From NCBI GenBank assembly GCA_011319805.1, contig SJRY01000249.1, forward strand, positions 62,001 to 126,000: 64,000 nucleotides of DNA, in the 5' to 3' direction. The translations under genes and the position numbers were made by a program. Source of the stretch: Macrocybe gigantea (lineage: Eukaryota > Basidiomycota > Agaricomycetes > Agaricales > Callistosporiaceae). The notes beneath the pieces are model-generated. The model did not search any database, was not told where the DNA came from, and saw nothing but the letters and a program-made list of their open reading frames with translations. Positions within the stretch are counted from its first letter, which is position 1; the number at the start of each line of letters is the position of its first letter. Below, one piece after another: positions 46,124-58,292 of this stretch.

Positions 46124-47138
46124 ATGTCTGTTTCTCAAGTCGAAAGTCTCCGACGTCTTTTGCAAGGCGTCATTGCGGAAATTAAATCCGTGCGGGACGA
46201 TTTTACCGACAAGTACAACACGCTCTCATCCATCTTGACCAGGTAACGCTCCCGTTGCCATCTCCGACGTCTAAGCAGCTCACTGATCGTCTCCTCTAGC
46301 CTCGAATCCTTACAGCCAGAGTTTGACTCTGATTCTGGCGAAGCCAAGCGCGACTCCGAGTCTGACGCTGAATCGAGCTCTGTCAGCTCCGCATCTCCAT
46401 CCGGTTCGGACTCTGATGCCGACGCTCAAGGGGACCTCGTCCTCGTCGTTACCGCCGCTGCCACTGCCCCGCACAGTCCTCCAGCCTCGTTGCCGCTCCA
46501 CTTCAGGCCTTGCTCGTAAGCCCTCTGCCATCCCGCAACCTCTCCGCCGCGAACCCGCGTTCATCCTCGATGTCAACGGCAACAACATTCTCGATCGCTC
46601 TCCTTCTGATCCCGAGTCTGCCCTCTATGGCATCACCGGTGCCCTCGCCCGCAGCGCGAATAGTGCCCGTGCACCCTCCCATCCCGTTCCCACCCAAGGC
46701 TTCCCCGGCAACGCGCGCTCCTCCGCTGAGCCTCAGCATCGCAACAACGCATCGTACCTAGCGTATCTTGCCGCGTCGGCTACCATGGATCGGGTTTTGG
46801 CTTCCAGGCAGAACGCTGCGGGAACGACCTCGGACGGCGACCACGCTCGTGCTTCCGGATCAGGTGTCGCATCTGAGCCGTTTCAGCCTGACGCAAACGC
46901 GCCCAGGACTGAAACGACTCAGAATCCTGCCCACGGAAATGCACTCGTAGTGCCGCGAGACGGTCCGGATGCACCAGCAACGCTTGGCGGTCGCGGCGAC
47001 AGCCCGGGCAGCGACATGGCCACTCCTGCCAGGGTAACGCGCGCGGTGAAACGCAAGCGCGCGGAGCGAGAGGAGAGCGGTGCGCTGGACGAGGAAGAGG
47101 GCAGGCGGAGCGCGAAGAGGCGCTCGTCGTCGAGCTGA
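46124..47138 (+). CDS. Hypothetical Ser/Asp/Pro-rich nuclear-like protein
   Basis: Exon 1 from 46124 encodes a helix (SVSQVESLRRLLQGVIAEIK, DDFTDKYNTLSSIL). Exon 2 from 46300 encodes a Ser/Asp/Glu-rich acidic run (SDSGEAKRDSESDAESSS). An intron with donor near 46404 and acceptor at 46506 is proposed to reach the next frame, which continues LARKPSAIPQPLRREPAFIL and DVNGNNILDRSPSDPESALY. It ends in a basic nuclear-localisation-like stretch (AVKRKRAERE, RRSAKRRSSSS). Mostly disordered; no family recognised. The choice of the 46404 donor is a guess that makes both parts fit. The true end might lie further downstream (a possible short exon near 47222). Confidence 0.6.
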
Positions 47139-48056
47139 AAGGCGAGTCGACGCTGAAGGGTAAGCTGTCTCGCTCACTGTTTTGACTGGGTTCTGACATG
47201 GAATGTCTCGCTGATTTTATAGAGTCACTGCTCGAGGCTGTGGGGCGCATGGTTTGTTTCTTCTCTCCCTTGTCTTCTTCCCCTTATCCCAGGAATTTAT
47301 GTAATTGATCAATTATTCACGATTCACTCCCCTTCTCCCTTGTTTAATGATGACTTCCATTTTGTCTCTCTTGTCTTCTTTTCCTAATAGCACAGGCAGG
47401 TGCATCTGCATGCCTTGTCTCAAAAGTCTCACATTTAAACTTCTTTCTCCATATATTCCATACTCTGTCCTGCCTTATTCTTGCTCTTCCTTTCATGTTC
47501 TGCCTCGAGTTTCGGTGTCTTCTCATTTCGCCCTTGGACATGCAGTATTACAAAGTAGAAGTACAGAAGTACATAGCCCAGTCACCATTGTGCTTGTGTA
47601 ATGTGATTTGTGCTTTTGTTTCGGGAACGTTCTCTGTGTGATGTTGTGTTCCTTTGTGGATTGCAACTGAAACTCCTCAATTGTTGTCAGTGGTTGGTCT
47701 TTGTTCCGACTCCTTGTCAACAACAGGGACCAGCCGATCGCAACATCCTGCATTCCAAGTCCAGCAAACTTGAACATCGTAATCGGCCCGGTCTCTTTAA
47801 ACCACAACACCCTCCCAGGCTGTGGAGAATATATTTGGTCTCTGAACTCATCGCCATCCTCTGGAGATCACGGGAGCTTCCGTGCTATCTATGGGGACCC
47901 TCCTGGGTCCCTATCTCTGTAACTTACCCTCCTCAGCATGAGCCAGTGCAAAATTGGGTGTTTTCGACGCCGAGACAACCTCAGACAGGGCTTGCAAAGT
48001 AGAGATGTGAAAGTTTGAATGCCAATTACGACACTAGTTACAAAACTTTTTCTTTT
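47139..48056. other. Intergenic, T-rich
   Basis: Polypyrimidine and T-rich sequence between convergent genes; no supported frame. Confidence 0.45.
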
Positions 48057-49766
48057 TCAAGGTTCCGCCCGCATTGAACGCAATTGGGACATCTCGAAAT
48101 CTGTCAGAGTACCGGCGCCCGAGAGCACGATACTCCGGGCACGACCAGTGGTTTCCCCTAAAGGACCAATCTTTCTCGATGCCGCTTTTGACCTTTCGAG
48201 ATCGCGATTGGCTTCTCGTACGTTGAACATCAGCCTGTTGCCCAAGACGCACGACAGGGCGACCGAAAAACCGATGGGGATTTCGAGGAGACTTTGCTTC
48301 AGAGAAGGTCAGCGACAAGTCAGAAGGACGAGAAAAAATGAACTACGATTTACCCGTGCGACAATCCAGACCAGCAGATTTGTTAGATAAGTGGCGAACA
48401 TCCTGATGCCCTAGTTAGAAAAGGCGATGACGGGAAACTGAATGTATGGCTTACGCTAAGAAATACAGAATGGAATCTCTGATGAGTACGCTGACAAGAT
48501 ATCTTCCCGAGAGGAAAGGAGAGTTAGACGATTTGAACGTCTGAAATCCTCGAAGGAGCGCTAGGGTACACAAAAGGCACTCGAAGCAGAGTATGGGTAT
48601 CCAGAACGCAAAGAAGCGGTCATAGACACCGATCGGCGCGCAGGAGGTCATATTAGATGTTAGCCTTAGAGGAAATGCTGCAATTGCGCTCAGTCCCGCT
48701 TCCAGGAAGACGACGCTTGAACGTGCCTATGATGCGAGAAAGTACAAAACCCATTATCGCCGCCGAGGCTGCCGACGTCATAATAAAAGAAACTCCCAGG
48801 AGGATCAGTATCCTCTTGTCCAGATAATACAGGGCATAAAGCCTCATTTGCAAGATAACTAAAAACCACTGTAAGCGATCTACAAGTTCGTGGAGCGAGA
48901 CGGACTACGCACTTTGTGCCATCATACATGCTATCAAACCAGTCCATCCTTGCCAGCGAAAGAAATGAAGACCTGTCCATCATCAGGGCGCTCCATTTCA
49001 GACTTCCAACCATAGAGCGCCGCTTACAGCTGTGATGGTTTGGATATCAAGAATCGCCGCGTCAGTAATATGTTACTTACAACTGAACTTCACCATCAGA
49101 ATAGAATAGGTTGAATACATTAGAGGGCTTAGCTCACCGAAGGTGTAAGATGGGAAGAAAAAAGACCTGTGATGATGACGTCGGATCTAGTTCGCCGCAC
49201 GATATGATTGACATCGCATACCGTAATTGTTGATTCTAGATGCGCCCATCAGCGCCGCGAAGGTAAGTAGGCATTGAGGGTGGAGCTTACATGACCGAAA
49301 GCAAAACGTAGTAACGGTTCTGCTCCTTTCTCAGAATGATCCTAGAACATCATGAACTGAAACATACAGCGAAGAACATGCATTTCCCTATTGACCAGGA
49401 GCTCTTCTAATCGTCGGTTGAATATGAGGATGGCGGTGCGACGAGATTTAAAGAGGCATTACCCATATTAAATCCACCTGTGGGAGTTGGCACGTTGTCT
49501 TCAACACGCCACACCAATACAAGATGTATACGCACCTCGTCTGAAAAAGTTACGACTGTACAAGCCGGCGCTAGTCGTTAACCACTGCAACGTGAAGTAG
49601 ATCGCTTTAACTCACGATAGTCATATATGATAATCGAACCCGACGCCACTACAACAGTCTTGAATCAGGGAAGGCCGCAAGGTACGGCAGAAGCCATTCG
49701 CTCCTTACGTTGGGCATAACGAGCTGCCTGAAAATCGTGAAGCAGCAGCAGAGTGTAATCGGACAT
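48057..49766 (-). CDS. DUF6533 multi-pass membrane protein
   Basis: Agaricomycete seven-TM-like family of unknown function, often induced in fruiting. About twelve small exons. Start SDYTLLLLHDFQAARYAQ, then VASGSIIIYDY, LVTFSDEVDLIW and WSIGKCMFFA, which together make the DUF6533 N-terminal domain. Later: QNRYYVLLSV, FFRWQGWTGLIACMMAQ, QMRLYALYYLDKRILILLGV, SFIMTSAASAAIMGFVLSRI, DRFFAFWIPILCFECLLC, SGRYLVSVLIRDSILYFLA, MFATYLTNLLVWIVAR. The cytosolic tail ends TLTDFEMSQLRSMRAEP, a segment I associate with this family. One intron (48679-48726, 48 nt) begins GCACGT and ends CAG: GC-AG type. Internal exons around 49000-49400 were not fully resolved. Confidence 0.85.
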
Positions 49767-51211
49767 TGCGTTGCTCGGTGGTGTCTGAGCCTCTACAAAG
49801 CGTCTGCGGCGAGGAGAGAAGTGGAATGAGGGCAGGGACCATCAGGTTATGAGAGAGCTGGACTGGCGGTCTATAAACGGCCCCTTTTTTACGCCAAAGT
49901 CGTTGACATGCAGGGGTCCTGAGAAAGATAGTACTTTGGAGAAATTAGAGCCAATTCATGGTACGCAGAAAGGACATGCTTCCATACACGGGGGAAAGAG
50001 CATCCGATCAGTTGATTTCCTGGCAGCATGTTGTTAGGCGTGACAGGGCATTTCGCTCCCTTTTCAGGAGTCCAGGGACTTCGGTCATGCAAAAGTTCGG
50101 CGAGGGTGGGTTTGAACATGAAGACAATCAACAAGCCCGTTGTTTTAGCCCGCCGCTCGCTCGGTCGGGGTTGTGGGGTAGATGGATTCGTCTGTTCGTT
50201 GCCCAAAGAAAAAAGCTCAGTATGCACGTCTAGCTGGTCAGCCCTTCCAATGCGCGGTTGATACGCCAGTCTGGGCATCGGTGCCGTCTTCACGAACGCG
50301 CCTACAGAAGAAGCCGGGAAAAAAAATCTGGCTGTCACAAGAAGATTTCGTTTCTGATCTGACAGAAGCAGCCATCGTTCTTTTTCCAAGTCCGACAATC
50401 GGTCGTGAATTTGACAGGGCGCCGCCCCACAACAGCCAGATCAAGAACCACAACGACCACGATGCATGTTGGACACTTTCCCCGCGGACCAGCATCGGTG
50501 AAGAAGGCTAGCATCATCGTCTAGAACAGCATCCACGAATATCTTAACAGAATCAACCTAGGATAGCTAGACCGTGCAATGTCATCCCCGTCTGAGAGGC
50601 AGATGCGGAAACGTGCGCTGAGTACTCCAAACAACCGGAAATGAATCTTTTTCTATTAATGTGCTGAAGCCTTTCACCATCAACACAAGTAATACCTGTG
50701 TTCAGACATGTTTCGCTCTTCCTGGAAAGGGTTGGAGTCTTCAGCCCTGAATTTGAAAATTTGTAGGGCCATAATTCTAACACCAACGAAATTGGGGCTC
50801 GCAGTCCCAAGCAAGCATCGCAATACGTTGCCATCGCTTTGCCGGCATTTAACGAGTGCCTACGGCCTGATGGACAGCGTGCTCAAACGTCACATTTCAG
50901 GCAGAACTTGCTCATGTGATGTTCCAAGTAATTGTCTGGAGCCATTTGTGACCGTAGCCAATGTCACGAACGTCAAAGGAAGAAAGAGCAGCCGACGATC
51001 GCGTCATTTACTCGAGAATAAATCCCATACCTTAAAGGCGAAATATCGGAGGACGGTGCCATAAACACATGGCGCAGTGATGCGCAAATGCCCATCAGCT
51101 GCTAGTTCGTCGGTATCGTTTTCCACAGAAAAAATTGTCAGAACAGGTTCCATTTCGTAAACTCAACACTTTCAGAATAAAAATCTCCTTCGAGCCCAAG
51201 ATATGCATAAC
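49767..51211. other. Intergenic, 1.4 kb
   Basis: Overlapping frames on both strands between 49850 and 50520 (for example a 169-codon minus frame) show no motif, signal peptide or splice support. Confidence 0.4.
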
Positions 51212-51919
51212 TTAGGCATAAGCAGCAAGCGCGGTAGCGAAGGCAGCATCGATGCGGTTCTTAAGAGCGGTACTTTCAGCCTGAAGATCCGGCTGGTGAC
51301 ACGAAAAACAATCTAATCAGCCCCAGAACGTCATGCTCACGGCTGGAATTACGCACAGGAGCGGCAGCAATCAGGGCTGCTTCCAAAGCAGCAGTGCTAG
51401 TACTCAAATTGGTCAGATCCTGTTTGACCAGGGCGCTGACACCGCCAAGGGGAAGAGCGTCGAAAGCGGGTTTTTTGATGACGATTTGTTGAAGAGCGTG
51501 GTCGATCGTAGACTCGAGGGCTTCGACAGCATCCAAGACGCTTCGGCCATCGGCTTCGGAGAACGGTTGGGGAGTGGCCTAGATGGACATGTGCATGTGC
51601 AATGAACAAAGCGCAAGATGAAAGCGTACTTGGACGTCGGTAGTTCCCTTGTCGATAGCTGACTGCAATGATACCGCATTACTATGGATGGCCTAATAAG
51701 CGAGTCATATGGTAGTTATCTTTGGTTATTAGACAAAAAAACACTTACTAGAGCTTGAGTCAGAGTCCCGCCAGTATTAGGGAAGGACGTGATGGAGTTG
51801 TCGAGGTTAGTCAGCTGAGTCGAAATCGTCTGGATATCGGCCAGAACATCCTGAACTGTGGCAGAAAGGCTGGAGACGACAAGAGAGGCAAGAACGAGGA
51901 CAGTAGAGGAGAAACGCAT
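51212..51919 (-). CDS. HsbA-type hydrophobic surface-binding secreted protein 2
   Basis: Clear member of the HsbA (hydrophobic surface binding) family. Four exons: signal exon (RFSSTVLVLASLVVSSLSA, then TVQDVLADIQTISTQLTNLD), short exon (AIHSNAVSLQSAIDKGTTDV), long exon (SEADGRSVLDAVEALESTID, KKPAFDALPLGGVSALVKQD, TSTAALEAALIAAAP) and a last helix (ESTALKNRIDAAFATALAAY). Joins are in phase with GT-AG introns. Secreted, mostly helical, expected to coat hydrophobic surfaces or the wall. Exon layout equals HsbA1. A TATAAAT box lies 62 nt upstream. The 5' part and promoter were duplicated in tandem to about 52.8-53.2 kb, where the copy has decayed. Confidence 0.9.
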
Positions 51920-52789
51920 GTTGACCTAGTGCTTGAGAACGGTTCGCAAGCTGCTGAGACGTCGTCAAATTATGGTCTCTATTTATACTCAGAGATCATA
52001 GAGTACACGTCGCCAGACCATTGCCAGGACGGAACAACGAGACCGGTGACTGTTCTACACCGGGTGCTGTTACAATTACGCAAGATGGTGAATTATCCCA
52101 AGGGCGATGGTAAGAAACTTCGCTGCCTATGATTCTAGGTCACTTGCGAGGTACATTGCGGGAAAGTCGAATTCGACGCCAAAAAGGCGAACGTGTGAGG
52201 CAGAGATCTGATATTCTCGTGTGCGCAGCGTGCGGGAATGATCTGCTGACCAGAATAGGCGTGCTCGTTCTCCATGCGAACGATGTCATGCTATGGTCTT
52301 TGCTGCCGGCGCTCCTGAGGTCGACTGTCATTCGTGGGGATGCAAGATGTGAATGGCGAAGCGGACGAGTCGTTTAAGGGTGACCCTAGCTACCGTCCAT
52401 CCATAAAGGTGACTTCAGTGCACACGTGTTTAAAATAAGAAGCAACTTCGGAGTAATATAAGTTCCATCCTGGCCTGTGATTCTTGTCCTACGAACGTCG
52501 CTGATCCTAACCATGCTTAGTCGTTCAGATGCTGCAAAATAGGGTGAGGTCCAATATTTCGTGGATGATCAGGTGTTTAGAAAGCATGCGTCGTGCGAGA
52601 CGAGAAAAGTAGCCGAGCGAGAGAGGAAAAAAAGCGAAATCACGGGGATGATGTGTAGCTAGTCTGAAGTTCTCACATGAAAATTCCCTCATGCTTCATG
52701 ACGCGCGAACTTGCCAGCAGAACGAGAAGCAACTTGCAATTAACCCGACGCACTTATGCCGGGTTCTGTAAAATGCAGCAGGCCTATGA
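51920..52789. other. Upstream region of HsbA2, first copy of a tandem duplication
   Basis: Holds the HsbA2 TATA box; about 51840-52330 is similar to 52795-53210. No further gene. Confidence 0.45.
51981..51987 (-). promoter_or_regulatory. TATA box of HsbA2
   Basis: TATAAAT on the minus strand 62 nt before the start codon at 51919. Confidence 0.55.
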
Positions 52790-52865
52790 AGGGACGGCCA
52801 GAACATCTCAAAAGGCTAGAGACAAGGACAGACCCAAGGGCGAGGATAGTAGAGGAGAAGCGCAT
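52790..52865 (-). pseudogene. Truncated HsbA copy (5' remnant)
   Basis: Starts RFSSTILALGSVLVSSL after Met, matching the HsbA2 signal peptide. A deletion of about 12 nt follows, then a few nucleotides matching the DVLADI region, then similarity to the coding sequence ends. Upstream flank similarity continues past 53200, so a segment holding promoter and start was duplicated and the rest lost. Confidence 0.75.
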
Positions 52866-54770
52866 ATTGAGCCAGTACTTGAGAACAGCTCGCAAGTTGT
52901 TGCATTACCAATTATGACCTCTATTTAGTCTCGCGAGGACAGAAGAGCGATAACCGGCGAATTATCTTACGGCCGATGGGTAAGAGACTCGATGGACTAT
53001 GAATCCAGGTCACTTATTGAGTACGGTGTAAGGAAAGTAAAAAATACACACCAAGAAAAGTTCATTGTGTTGTGCACGATCCGATAATTTCGTATGTGAA
53101 GGGTGGTTTCGGTATGATGAGTCGAACGGGATAGGTGCATTCCTTCTCCACGTGAAACGTCATGTTGCAGTCTTTGAAGCCGGCCGTTCTACGCATGAAT
53201 GAGAGAAGACGACCACTCGCATATGACCGAAAGCTACCGCAAAGCCGTTAATATGACCCTAAATGCAAGCTGCTTTGAATTAGAGATGACGTAGATACCA
53301 TTTTCCTTCATGATACTTGTTCTAGTAGCATGCCTGGCTTCCACGACGACACGCTCTTCCCTTCGAAGTTGAAAGACTGCGAGGTTATGAGGGGTCAGAT
53401 GACAAGGATGCGCGATGTAAAACTCATGGAGCGAGAAGATGATGTTGACCTCTAAAAGATTCAAATCCCTATGCGAAATTCATCATTCGTTACTAGACTT
53501 TGGAAGCAGAGCGACACCGAAGCCCTGTTCCGCAGATATAGGGTTCGATGAAGGACAATAGGCTGCAAAAGAACGAATCCACGTCTGAGGTTACAATGTC
53601 GCATGCTTTCGAATTTGCACATACCTTAGCCACAGTACTGCTAGCACTTAAGCGCGCAGCAAATCGACATAATCTGCCGTCAAAGAAACATATCTTCTGG
53701 TGCATATGCAAACAATATCATTTGCTGTCGCAGTCCCGATGTGTTGCTCAAGAAGAGACACGACAAGATTGACCACGCCATTTGAGGAGCTCGCCGCCGG
53801 TTCACCAGATGAAGATATGTACGCGAATAACGGAGTGCTTCTGCCAATTCTTTTTCTTGAAGTCACAGGCGGTGGTCATGAACAACCGTACATATGCGAG
53901 TACAAGAACAAATAGACGCAGCGACACAATATTTCCTCATCTTGTCATCAGCTCAATATTCCGGCGATGCGTTAGCCCCATAAGCTGAAATATGCGTCGG
54001 ACGGCAAATGGAGAATCAAACGCTCATATGAAATGCCATAGACCTCCAAGGTTTTGTACCCTAGCTAGGACCATGCGTTGCAAGCCACGCTCAGTTGAGA
54101 GATTCCCAACCGCCACATGGTCATTCTTGGCCTCTCGTGAGAGCTCTGTTGTTAATGTCTCTATGGAACTCTTCGCTTGACATGTTATTCTTGTCCTAAG
54201 CCGGTCTGGACGCCATTGACGTCTGAAATGATGTTGGCGGGTCTTTCATCCATGGCGTTGATGCTCACACGGCAGGTCTCATAACTCAAGACCCGTTTCG
54301 AATACTTGACGGAGCTTGGGAAGTTCTTCCGGTGTTCAGTTCTTCCAATGTGGAGCATCTGTCATAATACATCATCTGGCGCAAATTGTTCCTAAGTCGC
54401 CTCACTTTCCATACGTTGAGCGCTGAAATCCATGTTGAGACTTGGAGCGCTTCCATATCATCGAAGGTCTTCAGAAGCACGGCAGAAATCGCCTTGAAAG
54501 CTCGAAATACAAATATTCCGATAGGCGGCACAAACGCTGGGAACGAGTGATTATGACCTCACGCCAATGCAGCGGTAACCACTGCTTTTACAGCGGTGTA
54601 GTGCGAAAGTACGCTTACAATGCTAAATGTCGGCCGAAGTTACAGTATATCGTCATTCTTAGAAGCCTTCGTATTACCAGATACAAATCTGTACATCCGT
54701 CTCAACATGGCGGGAACTACACTCATCCAGACTCAATAAAATAGGATTCTTCCTGGAATATTCTCGGTCC
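52866..54770. other. Intergenic, 1.9 kb, partly duplicated
   Basis: 52866-53210 is a degraded repeat of the HsbA2 upstream region. Beyond it short frames only; nothing recognised. Confidence 0.45.
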
Positions 54771-56118
54771 TTAGTTCAAGAACGATCCTCCGTTCAAGGT
54801 AAGCTATTATTTATGGGATATCAATTCAGAATCTGAAGTCGAATAGTTGGGCAGTTACCCACCGTTTGCCCTAATGTGCCGTGTTGAGAGGCGAACCTAT
54901 TCAAGAACACTGACAAATTCGAAGGGCAACGTACCTGTCATGAAACGCGCTTCCTTCGTGACGAGGAAAGCAACAGTGCCGGCTATATCGTCTGGTTCAC
55001 CGACATATCCAACAGCGGCTGACTTGATGAGCTGCACAAAGAAACTTGAGATCTTCAAATCCTGAGAAAGCGAAACACTTACGGAATTGATGGCACCCTC
55101 CGGGTCACCTGTACCTTCAGCGAATTCCCGGACTAAATGAACGGCGGACTGAGTGCTCTTGTCCAGTGCGGTAAGCTATCAATAACCACTTACAGAAAGG
55201 CGTCTCGATTGCCCCTTGAAGATGTCAAGTTAGATTGAAGACCAGGAGGGATAGCCGAAGATCAATACAACGAGATTCCAATAAATTACTATCAAACGCA
55301 CCAGGAGCATAACAGTTCACAGTGATTCCATGTTGTCCCAGCTCCTTTGCTACAAGAAAAGAGAAATTTGCTCTTCCATTCGCAGGGGAAAAAATGGACA
55401 AAAGGTACGTGCCAGCCGAATGCGTCAATCCTCGAAGGCCAAACTTGCTGGCGCTGTACGGTGAGAGGAATGGTTGACCTGTTCATCACGAAAGTCAGTT
55501 CTTCTTCCCAGAAGCAGCAACTAGCGCAGATGTTAATTACCCTGTTGACCGGCCATTGATGAAGCACCGATAATTCTCCCTCCTTTGCCCTGCTTGATCA
55601 TCTGCGCGGCTGCGTGCTTATAACATAGAAATGCTCCACGGAGGTTCACGGAGATAATTTTATCCCAGATATCAGCGTCCACTACATTTCACAACCTCAG
55701 CATCATTCATAGCGGAAGAAAAAAAAGTGATGTGGGATGAAAGACGAACATTCGGCGACGGAACCAAACTTCGACGTGGCCGCGTTTGCCACCATCTAAA
55801 TAATCACCCTTAAAAACCTATCGAAAGCCTCATAGAATGGAGGGAAATAAAGCGCACAACATCCAGGCTACCGAGCTGCTCGACGGTCTTGTCCACCATA
55901 CCCTTGACATCCGCTTCAACGGATACATCGCCTGGCACGACGACTGCCTTACGTCCTTTGGCCTCTACTTCCTTCGCAACAGATTCCAGATCCTGCGTCT
56001 TGCTCGGCAGGTCATTCAACCCAATATCATAACCATCGCTCGCCAGTCTCAGCGCGATTGCCTTTCCGATCCCGCTCGCCGATCCCGTCACGATCGCAAC
56101 GCCTTTAGATTCTGTCAT
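54771..56118 (-). CDS. Short-chain dehydrogenase SDR3
   Basis: Classical SDR, 256 residues in ten exons of 261, 46, 141, 66, 48, 21, 50, 97, 8 and 33 nt: the same layout as SDR1. First exon starts at 56118 with TESKGVAIVTGSASGIGKAI. Cofactor motif TGSASGIG, catalytic Ser in GASSMAG, YSASK, HGITVNCYAPG; ends LTLNGGSFLN. The structural Asn-Ala-Gly after beta-4 is Asn-Ala-Ala (VANAATSKFG), also in SDR5. Intron 4 (55350-55412) starts GCACGT, a GC-AG intron, at the position where SDR5 also has a GC donor. No frame breaks were seen. Substrate unknown; acetoin reductase-like by overall pattern. Confidence 0.9.
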
Positions 56119-57012
56119 GTTTCTGGGGCGGATGATGAAAAACAAAAATTAGTTAAGCTGTGGTTCCTCAAAGGAGAAAGAATGCTGTAGGGGAGAAAAA
56201 TCGATTCGTCGAATTACGACGGCATGCGTGGCTTTTAAAAATGTGATAGCCAACTACTACCGGAACTAGAAAGAAAAGCAATCCGTATGTAGCGGCTAGT
56301 TCCTGAGAGGCCGCGAATTTGTCCTTCTCGGTGAGATTGTCTATTGATCTGTGGTCCAAGTGAAGGTACAAACGCGAGGCAGACGCTGAATGAATCCAGG
56401 CCAACCTAAAAAGGCATAAATCATGATCGTAGAACAATCAAGTTGCTCGATATAGCTTGATAGCGGCTGTTCGACTTTCCCTATCTTCCGCTTCTGATGT
56501 TAGATGAAAAACGTTGCGGGTGGCTGGTGATGGTGTAATTGATGCCTTGTCCCTCCACTAGCAAGTTTTAGTTCCGTGAAGAACACGTTACGGTGGAAAA
56601 TTACATGTTCCTAGGAAACGTCAGGGCAGCAAATTTCCCAACCAACCCGACACACGTACTACCACCCATCTTAGGGAATACCGTTGCTTCTTCAGTCACA
56701 TGGGAAATGGTCGAACAAGATGTCGTTCGTAATAGGGTGATGGATGAAATTCCTGGCACGTTGCATGCAGGTCGCATCTTCTTATGTGGACTAGCAAACA
56801 CAAACCCTTGCGCGTGTAAAACCAGAACATCGAGAGTCTTCCAGAAAACCTAGCCCTTCCTAAAGATTGAGCGATTTTATCTCTGAAGCGAACAGTCCGT
56901 CTTAGGCTCTTCCAAATAACAACGACGGGTGGTCACAGCGCTAAAATACATCATCTTGGAGGGTTTGCCCCGACTCCCCCAATGTGAGCGTATGCCTACT
57001 TTCATGGAGGTT
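56119..57012. other. Intergenic
   Basis: Between SDR3 and SDR4; short frames (for example 56593-56853) lack support. Confidence 0.4.
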
Positions 57013-58292
57013 TCAATCAAAGAAAGCTCCCCCGTTGACCGAGATCTGTGAATGAATATGATCAACCTCCTTATGCAAATGTTGGAACCCGCTTACTGTT
57101 TGTCCTATTGCGATGAGGAATGAAGAGGTTGGGGGTGCCGATAATATTCGGATATAGGCACTTACCGGTGATATAATGAGCCTCTTTCTTGACTAGATAT
57201 GCAACCAGACTCGCGATAACGTCAGGATGTCCGACATAACCAACAGGCGTGAGCTTTGGTGAACCCTTGTCAAAGCAAAGGCCTAATCAACGATGGTCAA
57301 GGAGACGAGCGTACATCACAAAGTTTGTCAATGAATGCTTTTGCGTCTCCCGACTGCTCTGCTGCGTTTCGGACTATATGGAACGAAAGAGGGCATGCCA
57401 CAATTAGCGTCATATCACAGTTCAAAGCAAGGAATCGAGCTTGCGAAGGGGAGTTTCTATAGCGCCAGGAGCATATGCGTTGACGGTGATACCATGCTTA
57501 GCCAACGACAGGGCTTCCAGAAAAGAATGTGAGCGGCAGCGCGCAGATTAAACTCAGTGTATCGCACCAGAAGACTGCGTCAATCCGCGTATTCCCCATT
57601 TGCTTGTAGCATAAGCAACAGTCTCCGATCCTGTATTCCGCCGCCGGTGATTCATAACGGTATCAACACGTGGCGAGTAAAGACAGACCTTGCTTTCCAC
57701 CAATGGAAGATGCGCCGATAATTCTGCCACCGCGGCCTTGTTTGATCATTTGCTCGGCGGCATATTTGTAGCACAAGAAAGCACCGCGAAGGTTCACCGC
57801 AATTACTGTGTCCCATTCTTCAGCAGTGACTGAACAAGACGATGGTCGAATCAGCTCAAAGGAGCACACGAGGGACACCTCACCGTCCACGATAGAACTG
57901 GATCGTATGATGCCGGCGTTGGCCACCATCTAGCGATAAAAATATGACGGTACCATCAAAATGAATCCAATGACCAGAATAAGCAGATTACCGCGACACT
58001 CACGACATCAAGGCCACCAAACTTTTGCACGGTGGCGTCAACCAAATCCTCACTTCGGCCTCAGATGACACATCCGCGGGGACAACCAGACTTTGTGGCT
58101 GTCCCGTCGCCGCTAAATCGGGCCTAGAACCAGATGCAGTGACCGAGGCAATGTCCTTCTCGAGCGCATCGAGGTCTTTGGCTTTGCTCTGTACATCGTT
58201 CAAAACGATATTGTACCCCTCTTGAGCGAGCCGCAGCGCGATGGATCTGCCTATGCCAGTCGCGCAGCCGGTGACGATTGCCGTGCTTGCAT
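57013..58292 (-). CDS. Short-chain dehydrogenase SDR4, frame interrupted in exon 1
   Basis: Sister of SDR6. Downstream of exon 1 the protein is whole: VANAGIIRSSSIVDG, TAEEWDTVIAVNLRGAFLCY, GASSIGGKQG, YATSK, KHGITVNAYAPGAIETPL, GYVGHPDVIASLVAYLVKK, ISVNGGAFFD. The intron found in SDR1-3 and SDR5 between APG and AIETP is absent, as in SDR6. The next intron (57373-57444) starts GCAAGC where SDR6 has GTAAGT, so it is a GC-AG intron. Exon 1 needs two added bases: the ATG at 58292 is one base out of phase with STAIVTGCATGIGRS (compare QNTAIVTG in SDR6), and one base is missing near 58048-58050 before DLVDATVQKFGGLDV. Either consensus errors or a young pseudogene. Confidence 0.82.

Noticed and set aside
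49889..50517. Minus-strand frames of 169, 85 and 60 codons
   Set aside because: Mutually overlapping in different frames with no support for any one; the Val-rich segment is too short to be a convincing membrane protein.
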